Source: Thiopontia sp964415865 | GTDB lineage: Bacteria; Pseudomonadota; Gammaproteobacteria; GCF-002020875 | DNA length: 42,283 bases | Direction of reading: 5' to 3' | NCBI GenBank assembly: GCA_964415865.1 | Contig: CAYQBY010000011.1 | Span: 1 to 42,283 of the forward strand | In this document: one piece after another, positions 23,482 to 31,392 of the stretch | Numbering within the stretch: the stretch's first letter is position 1 | Layout: each line of letters starts with the position of its first letter | Notes under the pieces: generated by a model | Databases searched by the model: none | Seen by the model: only the letters and a program-made list of their open reading frames with translations | What the model was told of the DNA's origin: nothing | Made by a program: the position numbers and the translations under genes

Positions 23482-24135
23482 ATGAAAAAGATTTTTCTAA
23501 TTTTTGCTCTTGTTGTGCTGCTGATTATTGGATGGCAGTGGCGTGATCACATTAACCAGGCTGAGATTCAGTTATGGTTTGATAATGCGGGGGTATGGGC
23601 TCCGCTGTTTTTTATCGCGCTTTATGCTGTTGCTACGGTCTTTTTTATGCCAGGAACTGTTTTAACCCTTGCTGGTGGCGCACTCTTTGGCCCTGTCTTT
23701 GGAGCACTGATAAATCTTACTGGCGCCACCATCGGAGCTGCTCTTGCTTTTCTTGTCTCCCGTTATGTCGCATCTGACTGGGTGGAGCAGAAGGCGGCAG
23801 GAAAAATGAAGAAAATACTCGATGGAGTGGAAGAGGAAGGGTGGCGTTTTGTTGCCTTTACCAGACTGGTACCGCTCTTCCCGTTTAATCTACTCAACTA
23901 TGTGTTGGGCTTGACAAAAATCCCGTTTCTCCACTATGTGGTTGCTACCTGGATCTTTATGTTGCCAGCCTGTTTCGCCTACACCTATCTGGGGTATGCA
24001 GGAGGAGAGGCGCTTAAGGGTAGTGAGTCGATGATTCAGAATGGAATTATTGCACTGGCTCTTATTGCTTTGGTCGCTTTTATCCCACGTATAGTTAATA
24101 GATATCGGCAAGAGGCAGGTGATGGCCATAGCTGA
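23482..24135 (+). CDS. TVP38/TMEM64 (VTT/DedA superfamily) membrane protein
   Basis: A 217-residue membrane protein with about six hydrophobic segments and VTT-domain motifs: MPGTVLTLAGGALFGPVFGALINLTGATIGAALAFLVSRY, and FTRLVPLFPFNLLNYVLGLTKI. DedA/VTT proteins act in lipid scrambling or membrane homeostasis; some are linked to flavoprotein reductases. Its end overlaps the next gene by 14 bases, so it belongs to the redox operon that follows. Confidence 0.9.
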   Translation: MKKIFLIFALVVLLIIGWQWRDHINQAEIQLWFDNAGVWAPLFFIALYAVATVFFMPGTVLTLAGGALFGPVFGALINLTGATIGAALAFLVSRYVASDWVEQKAAGKMKKILDGVEEEGWRFVAFTRLVPLFPFNLLNYVLGLTKIPFLHYVVATWIFMLPACFAYTYLGYAGGEALKGSESMIQNGIIALALIALVAFIPRIVNRYRQEAGDGHS

Positions 24136-26464
24136 GGATATTATCCGCTACCAACCTGTTAAGCGCACAGGGTCAGAACAGGACTCACTGCCTGGCCGTT
24201 ATTCCAGGGTGTTCCAGTGGCTTTCCATGGCAGCTTTTACCCTCGCCTTTATGGGGTGGCTTAATGAATCATGGTTCTACTGGTTTGAGAGTCCGATCTG
24301 GCTCAATCGTTATACCGAGTATGCCGTTATTCTTGGTTTTGGGGTATGGCGTATTTGGGCCGAGAAAAATAGCTACACCAGAAAACGTTTGATCGTACTG
24401 GTAGCTGTGGTCACCATATTTTGGTGGTTAATCCCGTGGCTGATACCCAGATTTGAACCATATGTAGGCTATCTATGGAATCAGCCTATCTTTCCAAGTA
24501 TCCACGTCCCTGGAACCATAACCTTCTTCCTGATTCTAGGGTTGGTGTTTCTCTTTGGTCGTCGTATCGTCTGTGGCTGGGGCTGCCCCTGTGTGGGTGT
24601 CCGTGAGACAGTTGGCTATGCCTTTAGAGACCGAACTATTCGCGGCAAGTGGGCACATCGACTGCGCCATAGTAAGTGGTTTTTCTTTGTAATCTATATG
24701 GGGGTTCTGGTTGCTACCCTGTTTCCGCCATCTGCATGGACAGTAACCTTTGTTGGGATGTTCTATGCAATGGTAGGGCTCACCTACTTTGGAACATTCT
24801 TTCTGATGCCAGCAGTGGGCAATCGGTTCTACTGCCGTTATCTCTGCCCCTACGGCGCAACCTTTGGATTGCTCAACCATGCCGGTTTCTATGGGATAGA
24901 GATGGAGCAGGAGCAGTGCAATGATTGTCGGCGTTGTGAGCAGGTCTGTGATATGGGGATTCTGGTCTGGGAGGAGGGCAAGGCGGAGGGACGAATCACT
25001 GATCTGGAGGATTGCATGGGGTGTGGTCGCTGTGTGGTCTCCTGTCCAACTAATGCGCTGGAGTTCAAGGATGTAAGAAATTTGTTGCGTAGTGGTCTGA
25101 AGCAAAATGCAGATTACCTGCTCAAGCGTACATCACAACCGTCCCTAGCCCGTAAACTACCGAAATTGTTGCCAGCAGCAGAGCGCATCAGTAATTGGGA
25201 TGAGATAACTGTGACTCAGTCTACAGAGGAGAAGATCTCATGGATCAAAGAACAGGCAGGGCGTTGCCTAAATTGTGGCGTTCCTGGATGTCGCAACAGT
25301 TGCCCACTCTCCAATAAAATTCCAGAATGGCTAGGGCTGGCTGCCGCTGGAAAGATCACAGATGCTGCAACTGTAATTCATCAGACCAATCCATTTCCTG
25401 AGGTTTGCGGTCGTCTCTGTCCGCAGAATCGCCTTTGTGAGGGAGGGTGCACTTTGGTGACTGAGCCAGAAGGGGCAGTTGCCATAGGTGTACTAGAGAA
25501 GACAGTGTCTGATATGGCACTAGAGGATTCTGCAGTCAGCAGCTTATCTGTAAGCCGATCCGCCAAACTAAACAACAAGAGTGTTGCAATTATAGGTGCT
25601 GGCCCAGCTGGACTGGCCTGCGCAGAGCATCTGGTGAAATCAGGTTGCAAAGTATCCATCTATGATCAGGAGACGGAGATTGGTGGGCTACTGTTAACCG
25701 GTGTCCCCTCATTCAAACTGGAGAAATCAATTCTGACTCGTCGCAGGGAGATGTTGGAGCAGATGGGGGTTATCTTTCATCTCAATGAGCACTGTTCCAC
25801 TGAGCAGATCGAGTCCCTGGCAGGGAGTGCAGATGCACTCTTCCTTGGAACAGGGGCACAGAAACCACGATTGGTATCACTCTCCGGGCAGGATCTGGGA
25901 GGGGTGTTTGACTCCCTGAGCTACCTGCGCCATGCCAATCCAGATTATGATCATCCCAATAACCGGCAGATAGAGGAGAGGCGAGTTGTGGTGCTTGGCG
26001 GTGGTGACACCGCAATGGATTGTGCCCGTAGTGCCATACGTCAGCAGGCAGCTGAGGTAACGGTGGTCTGTCGCAAGGCAGAGGGAGAGATTCGTGCCAC
26101 CCCCAAGGAGGCATTGGCAGCCAGTCAGGAGGGGGTAAATTTTCTCTACCTTAGGACGCAGACTGAGATTGTTGGGGAGAATGGCAGAGTCAGTGGGGTG
26201 AAGCTGATGAATCTCTCTACAAAGGATGCTGGTCTCTGTGGTGATCCTGGTGTTGGTGTCGCTGGACTTGAGGAGCTACTGGAGTGTGACATCGTTATTC
26301 TTGCCTTTGGTCAGGTCAAGGAGGAGGCCTCATGGCTGGATACTCTGCAGAGAGAGAACAGCAAGATATTTACCGGGGGAGATCTCAGTCGTGGCCCCGA
26401 TCTTGTGGTAACAGCCATTGCAGATGGGCGCAGGGTAGCTGCAGAGATTATGGGGCGGTTATGA
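24122..26464 (+). CDS. Membrane polyferredoxin fused to a GltD-like NAD(P)H flavoprotein
   Basis: A 780-residue two-part protein. The N-terminal half resembles NapH/CcoG-type membrane ferredoxins: about five helices, the cytoplasmic cysteine clusters CGWGCPC (about 151) and YLCPYG (about 241), and two [4Fe-4S] motifs CNDCRRCEQVCD and CMGCGRCVVSCP (about 266-309). The C-terminal half (about 385-780) resembles the small subunit of glutamate synthase: cysteine clusters CLNCGVPGCRNSCP and CGRLCPQNRLCEGGC, FAD site GAGPAGLACAEHL, NAD(P)H site LGGGDTAMDCARSA, and a C-terminal TGGDLSRGP. It likely moves electrons between NAD(P)H and the membrane or periplasm. Start ATG behind AGAGGCAGG, overlapping the VTT gene by 14 bases; the octaheme gene starts in its stop codon. 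Confidence 0.88.
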   Translation: MAIAEDIIRYQPVKRTGSEQDSLPGRYSRVFQWLSMAAFTLAFMGWLNESWFYWFESPIWLNRYTEYAVILGFGVWRIWAEKNSYTRKRLIVLVAVVTIFWWLIPWLIPRFEPYVGYLWNQPIFPSIHVPGTITFFLILGLVFLFGRRIVCGWGCPCVGVRETVGYAFRDRTIRGKWAHRLRHSKWFFFVIYMGVLVATLFPPSAWTVTFVGMFYAMVGLTYFGTFFLMPAVGNRFYCRYLCPYGATFGLLNHAGFYGIEMEQEQCNDCRRCEQVCDMGILVWEEGKAEGRITDLEDCMGCGRCVVSCPTNALEFKDVRNLLRSGLKQNADYLLKRTSQPSLARKLPKLLPAAERISNWDEITVTQSTEEKISWIKEQAGRCLNCGVPGCRNSCPLSNKIPEWLGLAAAGKITDAATVIHQTNPFPEVCGRLCPQNRLCEGGCTLVTEPEGAVAIGVLEKTVSDMALEDSAVSSLSVSRSAKLNNKSVAIIGAGPAGLACAEHLVKSGCKVSIYDQETEIGGLLLTGVPSFKLEKSILTRRREMLEQMGVIFHLNEHCSTEQIESLAGSADALFLGTGAQKPRLVSLSGQDLGGVFDSLSYLRHANPDYDHPNNRQIEERRVVVLGGGDTAMDCARSAIRQQAAEVTVVCRKAEGEIRATPKEALAASQEGVNFLYLRTQTEIVGENGRVSGVKLMNLSTKDAGLCGDPGVGVAGLEELLECDIVILAFGQVKEEASWLDTLQRENSKIFTGGDLSRGPDLVVTAIADGRRVAAEIMGRL

Positions 26465-28170
26465 GTATCTACCCCGTAGATTTGAGCAAGTTTTGGTGTT
26501 CTCTCAATTACAGGCGTCTGTGGTCACGGATGACCACAGACGAGCGGCACAGGGATGTGCTTGAGCGACCTGTAATTGAGAGAGCATCAAGACTTGCGGC
26601 ACAACTGGTAAATAGTTATCACATACTTAAAGCATTGCCGCTGTTAATTTCTCCAACAACTCTGCTGGCCCACCATACCGATGATCACAAGGTTCTGATG
26701 GGAGGAGTGGATGAGGCCGTACGGATGGGTTCCCAATCAGGAGGTGTTGATGGCCCCCTGGCATGGTTTGCTATCTCCTTTGTTGCTGCTCTGGTATTGA
26801 TTGGAATATTGCGCTGGAGAGAGGTTCCTCGTTACGTAATTATTGCTGTGGTATTGGTAGCTATCGCTATTCCATCAGGCTTTACTTTGCTGGATGTCAG
26901 TCGCAGTGGATCAGGAGCCGGTCTATACTCAAACGATTGGACGCCAGACCCAATGCAGCAGTATTGGGATCCGGAGAACTTCTACATTCCAGAGAGTGTA
27001 ATTGAGGGCAGGTTCAGTGGAAAACAGTGTATTCAGTGTCATCAAGGACTTACTCCAGGAATTGTGCGTGACTGGCGAGAGAGCAAACACTCTGCACCAT
27101 CCAATGGTGATGATATTGTTATGTGTCCAGCCTGTCATGGGGATGATCATGCTGATCTTCATCTTCCAACCCCAGCTATTTGTGGTGGTTGTCATACCAC
27201 GCAGCTTGCTCAATTAGGGGAGGAAAAACGTTATGGATTCCCCAGCCATGCCTTGGCAATGGAGCGAGCTGTTGATGCTAAACATTTTGTAGATAAACCA
27301 AAACCGGAGGTGCTCTCCTGTCTACAGTGTCATTCGGTAGCTACCAAATGCGACTCCTGTCACACTCGTCACAGTTTCAGTGCGGCAGAGGCGCGGCGCA
27401 GTGAGTCATGCATAACCTGCCACTCTGGGCCGCCCCATCCGGATGACAAGACATACTTTGCCTCGGCTCATGGAAAGGTTTACAGCGAGGAGGGGGGCGA
27501 CTGGGATTGGAGCAAGCCACTTAAAAAAGGGAACTACAAGGCTCCAACCTGTGCCTACTGTCATATGGAGGAAGGGGTTCATTCAGTTGCCCACAAATCC
27601 ATCTGGAAGTTTGGTATTCGTGAGATAAACCCCAACACCTCTGGTAATAAGGTGCTGCGTGAACGTTGGGTCAAACTCTGTATGGATTGCCACCAAGAGG
27701 AGGAGTCTCGTGGTTGGCTCAAGGAGATGGACCAAGAGCGTAAAAAGGCCTGGGATAAACTCTATGCTGCCGAGCAGATTCTAAAGGATCTCCGTTCAGA
27801 GGAAAAAATTGATCCACCCCCAGGAGAGCGCCCTCCATATCCACACGACACCATGGATAAACTTTGGCCTCGGGCACATATAGGGTTCTTCGAAGGACAA
27901 GCATCTGCCTTCTATAATGTTTCGGAGATTGAACGTGATTACTTCGAGATGTGGTATTTCGATAATCTACATGGATACAAGGCTGCTGCTCATGGTGATA
28001 CAGCCGGGGTAGAGGAGGCGCATCGCGCGTTGGAGCAGGACCTGGCGGAAATTGAGAAGAGTGCAGAAAAACTGTACTCAACTGATAGCAAAGATAGTGT
28101 TGCTCGCCAACAGGATAAGGAGTTGTGGAACAAGGGAAAATATACCGACTACAACAGGGAGCATAATTGA
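26461..28170 (+). CDS. Octahaem cytochrome c of the hydroxylamine oxidoreductase (HAO) family
   Basis: A 569-residue protein with eight CxxCH motifs at Cys190, 222, 241, 287, 297, 317, 364 and 407 and HAO-family segments APTCAYCHMEEGVHS and SAFYNVSEIERDYFEMWYFDNLHGYKAAAHG near the end. The N-terminal 185 residues are unusual for the family: two hydrophobic helices (about 98-117 and 123-145) would anchor it to the membrane with the haems in the periplasm. The start is taken at the ATG overlapping the previous stop (ATGA). An ATG at 26698 (residue 80), behind CAAGG, is an alternative; a nested palindrome lies between them. Whether the P460 cross-link tyrosine is kept needs alignment. Possible substrates include nitrogen and sulfur compounds; none is shown. 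Confidence 0.85.
   Translation: MSIYPVDLSKFWCSLNYRRLWSRMTTDERHRDVLERPVIERASRLAAQLVNSYHILKALPLLISPTTLLAHHTDDHKVLMGGVDEAVRMGSQSGGVDGPLAWFAISFVAALVLIGILRWREVPRYVIIAVVLVAIAIPSGFTLLDVSRSGSGAGLYSNDWTPDPMQQYWDPENFYIPESVIEGRFSGKQCIQCHQGLTPGIVRDWRESKHSAPSNGDDIVMCPACHGDDHADLHLPTPAICGGCHTTQLAQLGEEKRYGFPSHALAMERAVDAKHFVDKPKPEVLSCLQCHSVATKCDSCHTRHSFSAAEARRSESCITCHSGPPHPDDKTYFASAHGKVYSEEGGDWDWSKPLKKGNYKAPTCAYCHMEEGVHSVAHKSIWKFGIREINPNTSGNKVLRERWVKLCMDCHQEEESRGWLKEMDQERKKAWDKLYAAEQILKDLRSEEKIDPPPGERPPYPHDTMDKLWPRAHIGFFEGQASAFYNVSEIERDYFEMWYFDNLHGYKAAAHGDTAGVEEAHRALEQDLAEIEKSAEKLYSTDSKDSVARQQDKELWNKGKYTDYNREHN
26496..26587. repeat. Nested palindromic element (three-way junction) in the octahaem gene
   Basis: An outer stem of 15 bases, TCTCTCAATTACAGG (26500-26514) with its exact complement at 26569-26583, encloses a perfect 12-base hairpin, CGTCTGTGGTCA (26515-26526) with TGACCACAGACG (26531-26542) and loop CGGA, then a small GCAC/GTGC hairpin. 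Wobble pairs extend the outer stem to 26496 and 26587. The 84-base core is a multiple of three and keeps the reading frame. Confidence 0.85.
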
Positions 28171-28901
28171 TGCGACAGTTTCTGATACCGCTATTGATGT
28201 TGATGGCCTCATACTCATCTCAAGGAGAGGAGTTCCTGCCAGACCAGGTTTACAGTGAGCAGGAGTGTCTCAGTTGTCATCAGATGGCTACTGCAACACT
28301 GGTAAACGACCATAAGCAGGGCAGGCATGCGTCGGCTGAGATTGGATGTAGTGATTGTCATGGCAGCAGACATAATGGTTCTCTCTCCCTATCCAGAGCC
28401 AACCAAATCTGCACACAGTGTCACACAGGAGCAGACAGAGAGAGTTATGAGACCTCAAAACATGGGGTGATTCTAAAATTGGAAGAGTCACGTTGGGATC
28501 TGAATAAGCCATTTTCCACTTCTACAGCTCGTACCCCAGGATGTGGTTACTGCCATCTATATGGTGGTGATCATGCAATGAAGTCAAGAGAGGATGGTGA
28601 TCCCGTGCTCTGCGGCAGATGTCACTCCAGTCGCTACCTGAAGACCCTGGCAACCAGTGGTGCTGCTATGGAACAGATTGGCACCATGAAGGTGATTGAG
28701 GCTAGAGAACTGTTAAAGTGGAAAGGGGGGGGAATTCCGCAAAGCGAACGTAATGATCTGCTGGATTCGTTGGCAAAACATAGGCAGAATCTGCACCTTG
28801 GAGTTGTTCATCAGTCACCCGATTTTCAGTGGTGGCACGGACAACCTGCGTTGGATGGGGATCTTATTCGCATCCGTTCGAAAATAGTTGAAAATAGATA
28901 A
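28170..28901 (+). CDS. Periplasmic pentahaem cytochrome c related to HAO
   Basis: A 243-residue exported protein with signal peptide (residues 1-20) and five haem motifs: CLSCH, CSDCH, CTQCH, CGYCH and CGRCH. The segment SRWDLNKPFSTSTARTPGCGYCHLYGGDHAM corresponds to DWDWSKPLKKGNYKAPTCAYCHMEEGVHS of the octahaem protein encoded just before, and the first two motifs also align, so the two proteins share ancestry; this one lacks three haems from the middle, where HAO proteins carry the catalytic haem. It is probably an electron-transfer partner. The ATG overlaps the octahaem stop by one base; a TTG one codon upstream is ignored. Confidence 0.85.
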   Translation: MRQFLIPLLMLMASYSSQGEEFLPDQVYSEQECLSCHQMATATLVNDHKQGRHASAEIGCSDCHGSRHNGSLSLSRANQICTQCHTGADRESYETSKHGVILKLEESRWDLNKPFSTSTARTPGCGYCHLYGGDHAMKSREDGDPVLCGRCHSSRYLKTLATSGAAMEQIGTMKVIEARELLKWKGGGIPQSERNDLLDSLAKHRQNLHLGVVHQSPDFQWWHGQPALDGDLIRIRSKIVENR

Positions 28902-28928
28902 GTATCTAACTGATATATTTAAATAAAA

Positions 28929-29174
28929 ATGAAATGGATTGACAAAATACCACTAGGTCACCTGGTGTTGATTGCATTGATGCTGGCAGTAATGCCTGCA
29001 ATTTTTCCTCCTCACCCGGAGCCTCATCTGGTGGAGAAATTGAGGATGCTAGCAGATGGAACACTTGTGAAGCCGTTGGATATCTTTGATCTCTTTCTTC
29101 ACGGCACCCCGATAACCCTGTTAATTATCCGCCTGGCACGGATCTTGGGAAGACGGGCAGAAGCAACAGACTAA
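28929..29174 (+). CDS. Small membrane protein of the multihaem operon
   Basis: An 81-residue protein with two hydrophobic segments (about residues 9-27 and 57-70) separated by PPHPEPHLVEKLRMLADGTLVKPLDIFDLFLHG. I recognise no functional domain; small proteins with this EPHLVEKLRML...DxFDLxxHG pattern recur in sulfur-oxidising gammaproteobacteria, in my recollection, sometimes labelled RND transporter, which this length does not support. It is the last gene of the operon, 27 bases after the pentahaem gene, and is followed by a strong terminator. It may anchor or organise the cytochromes. Confidence 0.65.
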   Translation: MKWIDKIPLGHLVLIALMLAVMPAIFPPHPEPHLVEKLRMLADGTLVKPLDIFDLFLHGTPITLLIIRLARILGRRAEATD

Positions 29175-29194
29175 ATATACTATCTATTTTAAAT

Positions 29195-29236
29195 AAAAAA
29201 CCGCTCTCGGCTACTTATACTGAGAGCGGTTTTTTT
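29195..29236. terminator. Bidirectional rho-independent terminator
   Basis: CCGCTCTC (29201-29208) pairs with GAGAGCGG (29222-29229), flanked by A6 on the left and T7 on the right, so it works for both the small membrane protein (plus) and the Pit permease (minus). Confidence 0.9.
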
Positions 29237-29257
29237 GTTCTGGGTTTAGGTGTGAAG

Positions 29258-30511
29258 TTACAAGAAAACCCCTTTAAAGAAGAAGAAGAACAGAATAGCC
29301 AGGAGTGCGCCGGCAGGTAGTGTTACGATCCAGGACATAAAAATTGATTGAACCATTTTCATGTTCAGTGCCCCGATTCCTCGGGCAAGACCTACACCCA
29401 ATACTGCTCCCACCAAGGTATGTGTTGTCGAGATTGGAAGTCCCGTTCCGGAAGCGATTACAACAGTCGTTGCAGCTGCAAGTGTTGCGGCAAACCCGCG
29501 GCTAGGTGTAAGTTCAGTAATACCAGTACCGATGGTAGCCATTACTCGGTGGCCATAGGTAAGTAGTCCAGCAACAATTCCGATACCTCCTAACAGCAGG
29601 ATCCATGGGGGCATTGCCGTTTTGGATGCGATCTCACCACCGCTTCCAACTATACCTACCACAGCAGCAACAGGGCCTACAGCATTGGCAACATCATTTG
29701 ATCCGTGGGCAAAGGCCATTGCACAGGCGGTGATTAGCATCAATACAACAAATACTCTCTCTACATTAGCAAAGTGAAAATCTTTATCTGCATCAGGATC
29801 CCATTTTATGTTTTTTATCTTTGCCGCCCCAATGAGCGCAATAGTGATTCCGACTACTGTGGCTAGAAGGTATGACTCACCCATGCTGAAGTTGATTCCC
29901 ACATGTTTAAGCCCTTTTAGCAGAGTTACCAGAGAGACAATAAATCCAACCATAAACATATAGACTGGAACATATCGCTTGGCATTCTCGAATGGTTTGT
30001 CGGTATCAAGGATTAACCGCTGTACACTTCTGAATAACGCAAACGCTATTACACCAGAGGTCACTGGTGAGACAACCCAGCTCATAACAATTGAGCCTAC
30101 CTTTCCCCAGTTGACGACATCAACACTGATACCTACTGCAGCAAATCCAACAATTGCACCAACAATAGAGTGGGTGGTAGATACTGGCCATCCAAAATGA
30201 GATGCTATTAACAACCATATGGCTGCTGCCAACAGAGCGGCAAGCATTCCAAATACCAATAGTTCGGGGGTTCCGGAAAGTACTGAAGGGTCAATGATTC
30301 CCTTGCGGATAGTCTTTGTAACCTGACCACCAGCTAGATAAGCGCCGGCAAATTCAAAAATAGCGGCAACCATTATTGCCTGTTTGATTGTTAATGCACC
30401 AGAACCGACAGAGGTTCCCATTGCATTGGCAACATCATTAGCACCAACACCCCATGCCATAAATAGACCAAAGGCGGCGACTAAAATAATATATGTAGTT
30501 GCATGATCCAT
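29258..30511 (-). CDS. Pit-family inorganic phosphate permease
   Basis: A 417-residue integral membrane transporter of the PiT family, cation-coupled phosphate uptake. Both signature copies are present: GANDVANAMGTSVGSGALT near the N-terminus and GSNDVANAVGPVAAV in the middle, with about ten hydrophobic helices and the SxTHxxxGA pattern twice (STTHSIVGA, STTHTLVGA). PiT carriers also admit arsenate, which is relevant because an organoarsenic cluster diverges from this operon. It follows the DUF47 gene by 11 bases and ends at the terminator it shares with the multihaem operon. Confidence 0.93.
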   Translation of the reverse strand: MDHATTYIILVAAFGLFMAWGVGANDVANAMGTSVGSGALTIKQAIMVAAIFEFAGAYLAGGQVTKTIRKGIIDPSVLSGTPELLVFGMLAALLAAAIWLLIASHFGWPVSTTHSIVGAIVGFAAVGISVDVVNWGKVGSIVMSWVVSPVTSGVIAFALFRSVQRLILDTDKPFENAKRYVPVYMFMVGFIVSLVTLLKGLKHVGINFSMGESYLLATVVGITIALIGAAKIKNIKWDPDADKDFHFANVERVFVVLMLITACAMAFAHGSNDVANAVGPVAAVVGIVGSGGEIASKTAMPPWILLLGGIGIVAGLLTYGHRVMATIGTGITELTPSRGFAATLAAATTVVIASGTGLPISTTHTLVGAVLGVGLARGIGALNMKMVQSIFMSWIVTLPAGALLAILFFFFFKGVFL

Positions 30512-30522
30512 ATCAATAGATC

Positions 30523-31197
30523 CTATCGTGCCAACATGAGTTGTAGACGGCTACCTACGCGCTGGGCAAGATCGCCCAAGTCGCCAGTCCAGTCAATCAT
30601 CTGATATAGAAACATGACCTCTACAGGAGGGATGGTTGTCTCCATCTTGAATAGAGTTCCACGAATTTCGCGCTGAAGAACATCTGTTTCAGACTCGATA
30701 GTATCAAGCTTGGTCAGCATCTTCTCTACCAGTTTTACCTCGCCACCACGAAAGCCAGTCTCAACCAGTTCGTCCAGTTCGTTGATTGCAACCTGTGCTT
30801 GTGCTGAGGCATCAACACTACGCCGAACCAACTTCATAAATGGTTCAGCAATCTCTTCTGGAATCTGCATCTTGCGGCAAGTCATGATTCCGGCAATGTC
30901 TTTTGAACGGTTTGCAATTCTGTCTTGCATAGCTAATACATTGAGTACATCGCCACGAGAGACAGGCATAAACATCCCTTTTGGAAGATGGATGCGTAGC
31001 TCTTTTTTAATATCATCAGCATCATGTTCGAGGTCAGAAATTCGCTTCTGGACAGCAGCAACGCTATCAAAATCTTTCTCTATGGCTGCCTCAAACAGTG
31101 CCTCCAGTTCCGATATACAGGCCTGAACCTTGGCCATATGTGTCTGTAGTGGGTTGATTGGTGATCGTGCAAATATTCCGGAAAAATAGTTCCCCAT
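30523..31197 (-). CDS. DUF47/TIGR00153 PhoU-like Pit accessory protein
   Basis: A 224-residue all-helical cytoplasmic protein of the DUF47 family (PhoU-like), normally encoded beside PiT permeases and thought to regulate them. Family features seen are FARSPINPLQTHMAKVQAC, DLEHDADDIKKELRIHLPKGMFMPVSRGDVL, and QDRIANRSKDIAG. It is first in a two-gene operon with the permease. It diverges from the arsM-like gene across 195 bases in which I see no clear regulatory palindrome. Confidence 0.93.
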   Translation of the reverse strand: MGNYFSGIFARSPINPLQTHMAKVQACISELEALFEAAIEKDFDSVAAVQKRISDLEHDADDIKKELRIHLPKGMFMPVSRGDVLNVLAMQDRIANRSKDIAGIMTCRKMQIPEEIAEPFMKLVRRSVDASAQAQVAINELDELVETGFRGGEVKLVEKMLTKLDTIESETDVLQREIRGTLFKMETTIPPVEVMFLYQMIDWTGDLGDLAQRVGSRLQLMLAR

Positions 31198-31392
31198 TTC
31201 GTTACATCTCCTTAGTTACGTTTTCTATCTTGTAAGTCGTTTCTTTGTTTAGTAGAAACTGCATTTTAATTGATGATATTTCCGTATGTACAACCATTTT
31301 TTATCATTTTTTAAGGGGTATTGATTGCTTAGTTATTTTATGATTAACGCTTATTCTGAAATAGTTTTTGTGAACTTTAAGGGCGTGTTGTT

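Noticed and set aside
26332..26460. Upstream extension of the octahaem protein
   Set aside because: It overlaps the coding end of the fusion gene in another frame and lacks a signal or family similarity; the ATG at 26461 fits coupling better.
26461..26690. Catalase-like similarity of LWSRMTTDERHR in the octahaem N-terminus
   Set aside because: Only about ten residues resemble the catalase C-terminal region and part lies inside the palindrome; no other catalase features.
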